NCBI RefSeq assembly: GCF_002443255.2
Contig: NW_019211457.1
Coordinates: forward strand, 25,164,921 to 25,228,920
Reading direction: 5' to 3'
DNA: 64,000 nt
DNA from: Varroa destructor
Taxonomy: Eukaryota > Arthropoda > Arachnida > Mesostigmata > Varroidae
The position numbers and the translations under genes were made by a program. Shown here piece by piece: positions 51,694 through 64,000 of the stretch (its first letter is position 1; each line of letters begins with the position of its first letter). The notes beneath the pieces were generated by a model. It ran no database searches, was not told the origin of the DNA, and was given only the letters and a program-made list of their open reading frames with translations.

Positions 51694-51718
51694 TATATAT
51701 ATATATATATATATATAT
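51694..51718. repeat. (TA)12 microsatellite
   Basis: About twelve TA units lie in AT-rich sequence, with no gene context. Confidence 0.85.
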
Positions 51719-53127
51719 CATTTTAATAAACAAATTTACGTAACTCTATATGTAAGAATTATTATTGAAAATTACCTATAACCGGCACATTTCATGTTTC
51801 CACAGTCGCATGTCGACAAGCATCGTTCGATTGCGGTAAAAATCAAGCCATTTGCTTAAAACGAGCATTCACGCCTCAATCCAGCTTCGTGCACTTGTGA
51901 AAATAGCCATCAAATGTGATTACGGTTAGTGGCTTTGTCCATCGGCCACACATGTGCCGGACAGCAGGAAGGAATTAAGGACAGACCTTTTCAGATCAAA
52001 GTCATCATCAAATAGCAGTGGAAGTTTACCTATATAGTATATATAGAGCCGTGTTCGTGCGGTTTTCTTGCGTATTCAACAATATACACGGAGCTTGTTG
52101 TCACGATCAGAATGCCATTCATCAGAGCTGAAGGTTATATAAGAGCGGTCCAATTGTATTATAAACACACGTGCACAGAACTCTACTTATCTATTACTGA
52201 ACTACTACAGCTACGTGTAATATCACTGCCGAACTAACGGTTCAACTTTTGTCCGCGATTTTCAGACTCGATTATAATTTTTATTATAAACGCACCAGGC
52301 AGCCGCCTCAGTGATACGTAGGTCTATAATATACTAACTTATATATATAATGTCTAACTGCATTGCTTAATTAAATATGTACTTGGCCACAATAGACGAC
52401 TTTTACTACGTCCGTATGTTGTTAAGCTCAAAGGAAGTGCTCTTAATAATAGGCTTCCGCCATGGCGTGACGTGACGCTTTTTCATAGAATACCATATAA
52501 ATGTGGGCGCCTGCCTATTCGTCTCGAAGAATCTGTGCGTAAGTATAGTAGTGCATGTGTTCACCTAGAGCTCCGTCTATTCATAATATATCTACCAGTA
52601 TTACTTATCCACGGCTACGGCAAATTTGGATCTTTTTGGCGATAGGGGCTTCATGTGTCCTGCAGGACTAAGCAGGAAATCAGAAGGGCGCTGTAACTGC
52701 GCCTTAGCCACTGGCAGGGTTCTCATCGCGTCCGAAACGAATTTTTAGGACTGGCAATCAGCTCGGCCTCTGTGGCTGCCAACACGGCCTAAGCCTTTAA
52801 CTCTTTGCTGATCTGAGCCACCAACTGATAGCGCTGCTGCATACGATTTCCTCTAATAGGCCATTACCGCCACACCCTTTTTTACTGTAGCAAGGTTATT
52901 GTTTCTACTTCTTGCGTCCTCTTTAGCTATTCTATTACTTATCGGTAACGTCCCACGAAGCTCTAGGCAAGAGGCAGAAGGAGGAAATAAACTTTTATCC
53001 GCCTTGAATAGCTACTGACGCGATTATATAATGGAATTAAGAGTAACAGAGAAGCAGAGAATTTGACTGCGCTAAAAAACATCGAAGCTAGCAGAAGTGT
53101 ATTTTTGTGTAAGTTTGATTTTTTTGT

Positions 53128-53157
53128 TTTTCGGATGGCCTTACAACCATCCGAAAA
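53128..53157. repeat. Perfect 11-bp hairpin
   Basis: Arms TTTTCGGATGG (53128-53138) and CCATCCGAAAA (53147-53157) pair perfectly around an 8-base loop. It looks like a bacterial-type terminator, but the eukaryotic context makes that reading unlikely. Confidence 0.55.
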
Positions 53158-56100
53158 GCTTGTCTGACGGGGACGCCATTGGCCACGATCACTTTGTAAG
53201 GGTCGTCGAAGGGCAGCTGCTAGATCTGCTGACTGGCTCGGTCGATTCGATAGGGTTAGCCATTCGCTCTTTAACCCGTAAGGGCTTTTTCGGTCGGAGC
53301 TCTGCTGCTTCGCTCTTGCATGGATTCCACGGTTGCTAGCAGCCGCAGAAGTATCGGCTATACTAGCAGCCGCCATTGTGAATTCTGTGGCGTTAAGGTT
53401 TTTCTGTGGGGCAACAAGCCAAAATCTCTAAGCGCCAAGGATTAACGTCATGCGAAAGAGAACGGTCAGCTGATGGATCGCGGAACAACGGACCAATAGA
53501 GCAAGCGTCGGCGAATGGACACTGACAATAGTGTCTTGGTCAATGAGGCCCGCGAGACCTATTTTCTTTTGACTTTGTTGGCTGAAAGCGGCAGTACCCG
53601 GTGCTCGCGAGTTACGCTCATACGTCATCCGCCTGGTCATGCCATGGTTGCATACAGGTAATGAGAATTCGTATAGTAAGTGGATCTTCATAAGTAGGAT
53701 GGACTAAGTTAAATACTATACGTGGAATTACAAATTCTACTCCGGCTATAAATAAAGTTAGCTGACATTTAGGTCGGAGAAATTTAGGCCGTGGTTCACC
53801 TGTGAAAAAGTAGCAGATCAGACCAGCATCCGTCATCGACAGTCTTCGTACGTTCAAGTTTATGCCACAAATGTTTGTTTTCTACCACCTATTTTGGATC
53901 TAAAAAGGCTATGGATGAAGCTGTATGATAGTTAAACGACAATAACAATATAAAGTGTCGTTTGGACATAAACATCCAAACAGATGCTTCTCGTATTAGC
54001 TGGAAAAAGCAGGGTTGAAGCACAAGCATTAATTTCTTGTGGCATCGAAGGATCAGCAGCGAACTGAGATTGTTTGTGGTATTGGTACTTGAATCCTCGT
54101 TATGGTAGATCACCTTTTGCCTGAGTAGCTGGTATTGCATAAAACCTATCATTTCCACCTATAGTGAATGAAAGCAAACTAGTTTTTTATGCGCATGGAC
54201 CTGTCGACTCCACGGTATCAGCCTATATGCAAAACTGTAGTAGTTTGCCCATGCATTACGACTGGGGCAGCGGATGCTCAACCGAAATACGTTCGACATG
54301 CTGCCCTGCTCTTGCAGTTTGTCTGAAAAATGACGCGTTAGTACCCTGGGGCCGGCAACTGCAGTGACAGTGCTATGAAGAGATTGCATGCCAGCTGTGA
54401 CGATCTACTTAACACAAACAGCAATAACAGCTTTCACATCAGCGTTATTTCATCGTCGTCTCCTTCTCCCTGTGATCCGTCACGTTTCGTTGTCCTGATC
54501 TGATCTGAAATAGTCATCTTTGGTATGTCATGCCGTGGACGATGGCTTCGAGTAGGAAATATAAGAATACGTCTGATGTCTTTGTACCACCTAAATGGTA
54601 TGTTTAGCCAACTCCACAGAATGATACGATGCACACAGAGATAAACGTTGACATAGGTACATGTTAGATCTATAGGACCAATAGTAAAGTACAAAGATCG
54701 ACACCTCAATGCACTTCATTGCTTGCAATCGCTATTACACTATGCGCTTACGGCTGGGCGGTGCAATGACGACTTTGTGTTCATTGCCGTCAGAGAATGA
54801 GGGCTGGCTAAAATTCGTACGGCTGAGAACGGTACTGCGTTTTGTAGTTAGAATGGTCTCGGACTTGAGTGTAGACGAATTTAGAGAGCACACGTCAGCA
54901 AACATAGCGTTAATGTTTAATCAGGTTCCAAAGAAAAAAGAATGCACTTGAGCACTTTTCGCGGCCGCACTCGAAGCTCACGTCGGCCGCTGGCGTAATG
55001 TACAAATATAATACAAGTATTAACTATTCATCAAACGTCATAGTTTATGAGACGGCTTGTTTGTCATAGCAAGTATGGGATTAGGGGGCAGCGCCTTTTT
55101 TCGAGAGTTCGAGGGAACGCAGTCGTCATTTGCCCCTATTAACTGTGACTGCAAAAGGTGCAGGGGAACGACTCGGACAAAGTAAAATGCGAATCTTTGT
55201 AGACACCGGCCACCGCTCCGGCATCCCTTCAAAGGTCGTAAAAGGTCGTTGGTTTTCACTCAGATCGCAGTAAATCCGACTACATCAAACGGCCTACCCT
55301 CGAATGCGGCATTCTGGCTGCGCTGCTTTAAAATGAGCCTTGCGAGTCTTAGGCAGCGCCAACTCAGGGTAAAGTTAGCACTCAAAAGGTTTTCATTTTA
55401 AAGAAGAAATACAACGTTGTTCCTGTTTGGTGGAACTGTGTTTGCGAGGTCAAAGGGCGGGAATATCGTACCGGCCTCTGAAAATATTGCTGCATTGTAC
55501 GAAGTGCGGCTTGTCTTACAGAGGTTGTAGTGAGAAAGCGATTACCGTAATAATAATCGTCATAATAATGTTTGTACAATGTTTCTTCTGTGTCACCTTG
55601 TTTTTTCATAGTCTTCTGACCCATTAACAGTTGGTAGATATAATTTGTTATTCCATAGGCAATATACATCGTAGCGACCCGTATACAAGCATAGCGTTTA
55701 TCAACAGTATGCAAGCTGGATCACATGTCTATAATTTTCGTGACGATGGCGTTTCATCTACCGCATCGGCAAGTATAGAAACGAGTGGCAGGCTCTATTA
55801 GAAAAACAAAAAGGTCACTAGCAAAAATCGCATCCCATATTAAAGGGTGAAAATGTATTACATTGGTAGCGCTCCAAAGCCAAAGTCCGTTGAACAATGC
55901 GATACTCATCGACTTGGGACGATCTGCGTATTAGTATCTAATGCGTTACGATAAATGAATACATTCGTACAATGTATACGGCTATCAATCGTCGAAAGGC
56001 ACGAGTAGGAAAAGATTTGTGAAGCCGAACGTCGGCTGCATTCTGTCGTCGTGCGCGACGAGCACTTACTTAAAGTCAATACTGTTAATAGCACTTCATA

Positions 56101-57744
56101 ACACATAGTAGGTAAACAATGATACGACCCTTTTATCGCATTAAGCCGAACATGTTGTACAGATAATACAGATAATAACTGAAAACGATCACACAATTTC
56201 GTCTTATATGGCTTATCTAACAGCCGAAAGGATCGATCAGAAAAAGGATCGGGTACCTCTAGGACCACATCAGAATCGACTTAGCAGAATAGGACAGGCA
56301 AATGAGATCGTGCACCTTCTGTCTATTACTGTGCAGTACATACGAATCTCCTAAAACAATACCATTTGCGGATAGCCAAGACTTGTGGAGAAATATAGCG
56401 TTGTATAGAGCAGCAAGCTCCAGATTGACCCACTCTTATGACAAAAGCTGGATCGTTGTGGCTCATTCGATGAGTTGATTGCGTACTCTGACTGGGAACT
56501 GTACCAAAACCTGACGTGAATTTTCGTTCACGTCTCTGATGGCCCACTGTCATTGGTTTGCGCAGCGTAGGAGATGAGCTATGTAGCGTACGTTTCTCGC
56601 TGGTTTCTAAATTTGCTTGTTCACAGGTCTTAGCCTAATATTGTACAAGAGTTCAGTATCTATGTATTTGCAAAGCACGTATTAACAGGATGGCGTTGTA
56701 TATTTGACCTAAATTGTTATTGATGTTTCGATGCCGATTCTGATTGTGCATCTTCGTGAAGCTCTATTTATCTTGATTATACCCTCGACATCAAAATATC
56801 AATCCCTATGTACATTCTATCAGTCAACTGCCGCCGCCGTTACCGTCATTGGGCAATGTAATCTATTCTTTATACGTACAAATGCGGCGAACCTCGATTG
56901 CCTCTTTATAGCACTAAAAGATATGGCTATACAAATATTAAAGAGCAGAACTTGGATGGCCAACGACACGTAATACGCAATGTGTGTGAGTAAACATGTT
57001 TTTTTTTTCTCATATAAATTCTATTGTTACATACGCTGCAGCATCAATCAATGGTAACATACAGTTTAACCATAATCATCCGATTCAGTTTGTTCAGACA
57101 CACGTCGTACTTGCAAATATCCGCCAATAAGAAATTATTTCTGAAGTGCGTTTTTCTCATTTTTCAATAAAAAAAACAAGCGATAGGGTTTTGAAGTGTA
57201 GAAGACATTTTGCACAGCATGATAGTTTGATGAAAATTGGATGACGGGGGACGATTATAACCGTCTCGGGGATTTGCCGTGATAGAGACCATGATTCTGA
57301 TTCAACGCTAGTGTTAATTTTTTCCCAGCCATACACTGTAGGTACCTGTACTGGTGCAGAGAGGCTTTCTTTGAGTCAAAATTTTGCTTGAAATCATCGT
57401 TTGCCCCTCATTTATAGGGCATTTTAAAATCGACAGAATGATATGAGACGAATGGATGGAGTCAAACAAAACGAGCATTCATAGGACTACTTGGAGAACT
57501 ACTGGATATATTCAGCTAGACTTTGCTATCGAATCTTTTTCCTTATTTTTCTGTCTGTCCGTTGGACTAACTAACTCTACAGTTACAGAGAGACTGTTTC
57601 TTGTTATGAGCTTGTTTGCAACCGTGTTCATTGAGCAACAATATTTGTGATAGTCGAGGGTCGATAGGTTTTCGTGCACAGTTAGTAGGGGACTGAGAGA
57701 AAGGTTATATTGCATGGCCCAATTATAATCCCTGTAACTAGGAA

Positions 57745-57791
57745 GTAAAAGCAGTAGTATTATTACTGCAGTTATTAATACTACTTTTTAC
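57745..57791. repeat. Long hairpin with 2-base bulge
   Basis: AGTAGTATTA (57753-57762) pairs with TAATACTACT (57776-57785). Across a two-base bulge, GTAAAA (57745-57750) pairs with TTTTAC (57786-57791). That gives 16 pairs with a 13-base loop. It may be a foldback element or may be chance in AT-rich DNA. Confidence 0.45.
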
Positions 57792-58901
57792 TTTTTTATT
57801 ATATAAATCACAATTTGCTTCGTATAGTCAGATTACCGCAGGGCCCAGACAAAAACGCATGGAGAGAAGGTTATTTGCGACTAGTGCGTCACCTACATAA
57901 TGATCATTTATGACAATTTTTTTTTCATAGTTGAACTGAAGTTACTGTCAGCAGAAGAAATCGAGATCAAATCCTCCATAGCGAACAAGCTTATTGTCGA
58001 TGTGACTTGATGTAGAAAAGAAAAGCTCTTAACTAACGACAAAATTTCTGCCTGTAACCTTGTAGGACGTCTGCTCTGTATGTGCTCAATTCATGGTGAA
58101 GTCTCACATAAGCGAACAACGTCAGACCCGCCGATTAGCGAAGCAAACTAGACCCATTGCTCCTGCTTGCGGCCGTCGAAGAAGGACCTTACCGCCATCG
58201 AAGACGTTGTTACGCTGTCTATTTTCATTCCACTCTGGCAGAACTGTATCACTTTTGCCTTCATGCTAAATGAAGAATCTAAGAGGTGCAGGAGAAATTA
58301 CTTTCTTGTGAACTATCTACCCGTTCCGTATAGTAAAACGGATATAAAACGAACGACGCCGTATGATACTTTTGCTCAGTACGTACCTGCTGTATATTAT
58401 TGTTTGTTCTCCTGCTAGAATGAGCAATCTGAGCCCCCATTCGGCCATTATTGATAGACATTGATTACATTGACGTAATGCGGTTATTATTTTTATAACT
58501 CAATCAACGTCTTCTATAAGCGATGCTATAGCAATCAATTATGGATTACTGGATGTGACGGTAGGCGATGTCCTTAGAACGCTGAAGACAGAAGTAAAGA
58601 AGGCTGTAGAAATTAAGGATGAAATCGGCAGACCAAATTGCCTTTCTATTTAACGGCCCAGCTCAGCTCACCAATCCTAGTTATAATCCATTAATCAAAT
58701 AGATTTGTCTGCTTTGTGAGGTTGGAAGCCGCCTATTTTAAATGAAGCTGGCTGAAAAAGGACCTACCGTAATCTCAGTGGGTATCATCAGCTGGACCAA
58801 TAGACTGCGGTTAAATATTGAAAGTAGTAAAAATAATCATAACTAATAATAACAATCGTGTAATTATATTAGAGGAACTGAATTAAAGTATATACATAAA
58901 C

Positions 58902-58936
58902 CCCTGTACGTATATACTTCATATATACGTACAGGG
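58902..58936. repeat. Perfect 15-bp hairpin with 5-base loop
   Basis: Left arm CCCTGTACGTATATA (58902-58916) and right arm TATATACGTACAGGG (58922-58936) are exact reverse complements around CTTCA. This is the strongest inverted repeat seen in the window. The alternating TA/CG purine-pyrimidine arms suggest a small transposon foldback or a cruciform-prone site. No flanking duplication was found. Confidence 0.65.
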
Positions 58937-61900
58937 ATAAACTGGGACAGAATTTAACTGCTGAATTTAAATTAAAACAGATAGATGAGCGGCATTTTTA
59001 GGACACGCGGATCGAATCATTCCTGATCGGCATATTTATTCCACGTAACTTTCGAGAGCGATTCGCAGCCTGACCCCGATTCACAAGCTTGAAAAACTTG
59101 AAAAGAGGCCGACATACAAATTATGCAGGTGGACTAGTTACAATGAAGTACTTAAAATGCGACTTTGGCGATACAAAAATCGACGCGGAACGTAGTTGAA
59201 TTTTCCCGGGAATATTTTACGTCTCTGTTCAACACTTTACTCTAAACGTGTTAATTCTCTATTAATTACAAAACCTAACATCAAAAGCGTTTGTTATTAT
59301 TAATGATTTCTTTTAAAAATAATTATCTTTTTTTCGTGTCCGTTTTTTTTTGTTCAGGGTAAAAGGTGGCACACGACTGTAAATAACTGAGCTATTTTTT
59401 TGCGCATTTTACGAATATAACATATATTTCTATTAGGATTTTGCGAGAACGGCTTCGTGAGGCCCAGACGATCCTGCTTGCATTGCTGTAGGCTACGTTC
59501 ATTTGTATTTCAGTTCATTGGTAGCATCGGTAAAGGGATTCTAGCGTCAGTACATTTCGATTTCCTGAAAAAAAGTGCATACCATGTTCTTTCTATCGTC
59601 TTGCAAGTGTATTCCCGCCTTGACTTGACCTTCGTTTAGACTTCACATGAAAAAAAGGGGTAAAGTAAAGTGTCCGTTTTCTAGATTTACAATCGATTTT
59701 GTTTGCTTTACCTTGACAAAAAAAGTATCTAGTCACCTTACCTCGGGGTATCCCCATCGTAGGCTGCTCTGTATGACTTCGACGCGTTGCACAGCTTCCC
59801 GTCGCGGGGTCTAATTGATTTGGCGTCTGGGAAGGCCCGTGACGGTACAATAGTAAGGTGTTTGCTTGCGAAATATAGAGGAACATGATGGTGGTGGGGC
59901 TTCGAAAGCGAGCTTGGACATGCTTCGTTTTGTGGTAGAAACCAGCCGTCCGACGCTTGAAGGCTGTCCCTGAATGACGCAAAATTCGAACTGTTCCGTT
60001 GATGTTCAGGCACATTGTTACTGTTAAAATCACACTTGAAACTTGATTGGGCTAGATGATTGATTGTGAGCCACCAAATTTTCGGAACTTTGGTAAGATT
60101 AGAGAACTAAAAGTTTCAATAGTATAGTAATATCCTGGTACAACGGTCCAAAACGTACCTTAGTTACTTCGGAATGTGCTGCTTCGCTGACAAAAGAGTT
60201 CGGTCTCGAGGATGAAAAAAAAGAATCATTTGCACTATGAGATCCCGCGAAAAGGCAAAACCCACCTCGTCGATGGTTTGCCGGCGAGGTGACTGCACTT
60301 GCTCTCAATATAAACACGTGCAAAAGGCTGGCGGTAATAAATTCTGCTTCAATGTTCATACAAAAAAGCAAATCCCACAGTGCTCAATGGTAACGATGGG
60401 AACATGCCTAAAAAGTGCGCTAGACGCCGGTGTCGATAGAAAACATATAATTCTTGTGTAAAATGGCCATCTGTTTAACGTGGCATCGACAGCGACTCGA
60501 GAAGGAAATCATCGAACATTTTAATAGTAGTAACGAAACAATACTGTTGACACTTATCGCTCAAAAAATTAATATGTTACAGAAATGAACGAAGCAGATG
60601 AGATTTAAAACTAGGGAAAAAAGTGCTTGGGGCAATGAAAAATAATGGAAAAGGAAGGGCGGGAAGGTGTGGTAATAATCTGTGTGGTTCATCCGTTTGT
60701 TACGGTAGTCGCCGTCCTTGTGGCCGTGGACCGGAACGCCTTCAGCAGTCGATTCTTCACTAAATAGACAACATAACCTAATCAACGTCCCGTGTTATGT
60801 CAAACCGTAGACATCGTCAACTACTCTTAACAACCTACTCGTCTAGCTTTTGACTACCGTAAATGATTTTGCCGGTGTTAGACGCACTGATTTGAATGGA
60901 AAAGTCACTGCCTTCTTCTCGAGATCACAGCGAAACAAGCTCGGTCGTTCGGGCTTGATTCGATTGTTAACGATAAACGCAGCCGAAGACATCCGAGATT
61001 TAATACTTAAAGGTACCTTTCTACAGGAGCAACTCCTTTGCTTCTACATGTATGTATTGCAAAATTGTTGTGACAAATATATTGGCTGCACTACCAATGG
61101 GGCGAAATGGTCAAATTTGTTACAGTCGTGTTTTGCCTGCTCAGGACAGTGATATGCAAACGCCATTTCTCACAATTACTTGGTGGTCTCCGTATTCTGC
61201 AATACCTAGGAAACTTTACGCTGTGTTGACATTTCACTGCCGAATATTTCGTTCCGCTCCGAATTTGTTGGGACTTGGCATAGTATTTCGATCCTGCCGC
61301 TGCCATCTTCTCTGCCGAAGTCACTTTTCAACACCAGAAGTGAAATTTATTTTCATACAATAATTGTACATACTTTTTATTAGCTAGATGAGTACGAAAC
61401 CAGTCGCTAAACTGTTCGCGCTTTGGGACCGCAGGGCTAACAGCAGCTACTGGCAGACCGGCCGAATATTGAATACAAACGGTGGTGCTAACGGTCAGAA
61501 AATGTGACATAACCCTATGAGAAGGTAGCGTAGAACTGCAGACGATAGATGCCGCGGACTGCGACGAGATTAGGCTGTTCACAAAGAGGCTAGGTGGCAG
61601 ATGCAGGACCTGCTTTAATAAGCCTTAGGAACTTATTCAAGGACAGTCTTTCGTTCATGAATGTCTAACATGATTCTCTTGTCCGCCGCAGCTAAATCGC
61701 ACGATAGTGTCCTTCGTTCCTAGTCTTCATCGATTAATCCATCGGTGGAGTAACTGCTGCATTCCATAGTACACCTAACTCTCATGCACCTGTATATGGC
61801 TTGCCACAGAGCCATGGTGTATTTCCGTCCAGTGCTGTGTTACCAGGTGAACCGTAAATGTGTGGTTTGAACGAGTATATCCTCTGGCAGTACTCGGAAC

Positions 61901-62031
61901 AGTTGAAGAGGGTGTTTAATATTATAAATGAATAATAATTTTTGTATTGCTAAAACGAAACGTTGTTTGCTAATGGAATCAATAATTCATAGCTATAATA
62001 TATGCCTAAAAATTTCTATTATATTTTAGAC

Positions 62032-62033
<2 letters not shown>

Positions 62034-62079
<46 letters not shown>
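62034..62079. repeat. (TA)23 microsatellite
   Basis: Twenty-three uninterrupted TA units form the longest simple repeat in the window, followed directly by GAGCCGT. Confidence 0.9.
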
Positions 62080-62082
<3 letters not shown>

Positions 62083-63971
62083 CCGTACGTTTTTTCCTTT
62101 GCTCTGTTTTTGAGACAAAATTAGATTTTTGAGCAACTACTTCTAAAGTTCATTTTTACATCGATTATACATATTTTTTTAGTTAGTGCAGGAGACTTCC
62201 CCTTCGAGAGAACTGAGACGCAAATAACACCAAGTAAATCCCCTTTCTTTGTTGTTCTTTTATTGTTTTCCTAGAGAATTTCCCTAATTTTTATTATATA
62301 CGACATGTACCTGAGGTCTTGACGAACTATCCGCGATACGGTCTGGCTAGTTAGTTACGCCAAATTCTATTCTCAACTAATGTCCTGACCGAAATACAAG
62401 GACTACTTATAGTCCTTTTATGCATTTTTAGACTGAATCGAGTAACCCTCGAGTCGGCACTGTTCCTTCTCTGGCATTAGTTTTCCGTTCATCATTTGCT
62501 TCTTCAGCAGCTGTTTACGAATTTCTATTATTCTTCTGTAAAATTTATTGACATCAGGATACTACCTAGTCAATTACGTGTCTCTTTTTCCTCGACATAT
62601 AGACGCTCTCGACAGTAAAATAACTAAGGCTTTCTATCGGAAGTGTTTTTTTGATAGAAGTATGTCAAGAACCACCGATGCTCACGGCGTAAAAAATATG
62701 ACGGAAGTCTGCGCCAATAAACGGCTGATCGATGAGAAAGAAACGAGATTTTACTATATTTACTGCCAAGCATCTATTGTTATCCACTTGTGTTATTATA
62801 TTTGGTGGGTGAACTTTTTAATTGGACACATAATAAAACAGAATAATTGGATACGTTTAGCTGGACGGTGTATCACTTTATATTTGCTTGCAAAACAAAA
62901 ATGACGTAAACGAGTACCCGCTCATAATCGCCCAAGTGAATTTCCCCATATTAGTCTATTCATTTGTCGGAGGCTTATTTCAAATAAATAATATAAACAT
63001 GGATGTTTGTGGTAGAGGTTTATCCTTCCTGACAGGAAGTCCGTACCGAGTATTGCTAGGAGAACAAAATAGAACAAGATGGACACGCAATACCAAATCG
63101 TACGAAAGATTGTTTTTTTTTCTTTCATTGTCTCTATCTTTTTAAGCCACTTTTGTATTTCGATGTGTAGTCTATTGGGTCTGTCTAGGGAATCTATTTT
63201 CTAAAATTGTAACTGGCGCCACAAGGAACGTTTAAGATATTAGCTCGCTAAATCCATAGCAGACGATTCCGGTAGACCGTATTTTGCCACCACATAAAAC
63301 AAAAATGGCCTGCCAGATAAGACAAACGTTTTATCTGTTTTTGACGATTAGCGGTCATCGTATCCGTATCGTCAATAGTCGATTCACTGTGTTTACGCGG
63401 AACCATATCGGGGGGCTGTCGGGCAGGGGTAACAATGCGTCGCCGTGCTCTTCCACGTAACAGTGCGTTCATGGGTTCGATTAACTCAAATCGTTTCCTA
63501 TTTACGCGTATATGAAATTTTGTACTAAATATTGCTTCAGAAGAAAGAGTTAGATTAGCCGCTTTATGTACATTACAAGCTGATAACGGCCGTCAATCAG
63601 AGTCTGGTAACTGTTGTCGCGTATTCATTAACGCGTCAGGACTGGTCGTCAGTACAGCTCATCTCAAATATAAAAAAATTGTAAATATTATTGTTTGTTG
63701 AAAGCTTTCGAGAAAGCGTAAAATAGTGAAAATCATTTGAGAAGTGAGAACGCTTCGACGTGTGAACGAATGGCCGGAATGGTAGCGTTATTTGCTGGTA
63801 CATCACAACGTCTCCTGATTTGTAAACATCACTTCTGTTCAGTGTGTTTGGTGTTCATCCCGTTTGGCGTACGCTGCCGACCAATGGAAAAAATCGGCCA
63901 TCGAAAGCGTAGTAATACACACCTTATTCCCGTTTCCTTTTTTCAAGCTGTGACACTTTTTTTTTCCCTAG

Positions 63972-64000
63972 ATTGTATGGCAACAGCTGCCGCCTGCATG
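63972..64000 (+). CDS. Possible start of an exon cut by the window edge
   Basis: A long pyrimidine tract, CACTTTTTTTTTCCCTAG, ends at 63971 and makes one of the best 3' splice sites in the window. The 29 bases that follow are GC-richer and open in all three frames. Entering in phase 1, as the 18780 and 30892 exons require, they read CMATAAACM after the junction codon. This is too short to identify. Confidence 0.3.

Larger units (their letters stand above)
49456..63971. other. Gene-free stretch with microsatellites and hairpins, presumed intron
   Basis: No gene was recognised on either strand. Frames up to 146 codons (for example complement 59593-60033 and complement 52963-53376) carry no motif I can name. 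Content listed separately: three TA repeats and three hairpins. The right end (from about 63930) is pyrimidine-rich and leads into a strong acceptor. Confidence 0.4.

Noticed and set aside
53128..53157. Bacterial-type terminator reading of the 11-bp hairpin
   Set aside because: The introns and animal splicing genes show this is eukaryotic nuclear DNA, and there is no bacterial gene next to it.
59593..60033. 146-codon minus-strand frame
   Set aside because: Its composition looks random and no domain was recognised. Another minus-strand frame overlaps it.
1..64000. CRISPR arrays, operons, integrases, phage or viral genes
   Set aside because: No regularly spaced direct repeats, no clustered long prokaryotic frames and no recognisable transposase, polymerase or capsid motifs were seen on either strand.

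Overview
The window looks like a piece of an animal nuclear genome, most likely an arthropod. A mite or other chelicerate is possible, but I hold that loosely. The evidence is spliceosomal introns with GT...AG ends, metazoan splicing-factor orthologues, an AT-rich intergenic background, many short tandem repeats, and no bacterial operons or ribosome binding sites. Nothing viral and no CRISPR array was seen.

Region 1 (1-9.1 kb) is dense and well supported. It carries two plus-strand, multi-exon splicing-factor genes in tandem. The first is a PRP38B-type pre-mRNA splicing factor (ATG at 103, four exons, stop at 2827-2829, 315 aa: PRP38 domain plus a short Arg/Ser tail). The second is an RBMX2 (yeast Ist3/Snu17) orthologue (ATG at 5061, six coding exons, stop at 8467-8469, 344 aa: one RRM plus a Lys/Glu and Ser/Arg-rich tail). 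All exon joins were rebuilt by hand from splice sites and reading phase. They keep both conserved domains intact.

Region 2 (9.1-16.9 kb) is AT-rich intergenic DNA with no gene I can support. It holds one tRNA-like relic and one hairpin.

Region 3 (16.9-18.9 kb) is GC- and CpG-richer and looks like a promoter plus 5' leader, with a (CAG)12 tract. It ends in a short open exon (ATG 18780, donor at 18910) that encodes an acidic, Ser/Pro-containing N-terminus of an unrecognised protein, possibly a transcription regulator.

Region 4 (18.9-64 kb) is about 45 kb with no continuous gene. The best reading is very long intron(s) of the gene starting at 18780. A phase-compatible candidate exon lies at 30892-30987, and a strong acceptor at 63970-63971 may open another exon at the right edge. 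A separate exon-like block at 24406-24513 weakly resembles the start of an ETS pointed (PNT) domain, but it cannot join directly to the 18780 exon. The rest contains CpG-richer patches (about 23.3-24.4, 26.5-28.4 and 46.4-47.0 kb), a tRNA-derived SINE-like element near 49.1-49.46 kb, TA microsatellites and several perfect or near-perfect hairpins.

The two identified proteins act in the same machine: PRP38B is placed with the spliceosome, and RBMX2 is a RES-complex subunit. I found no convincing undescribed system. The most useful leads are the candidate exons in the 45-kb tract.
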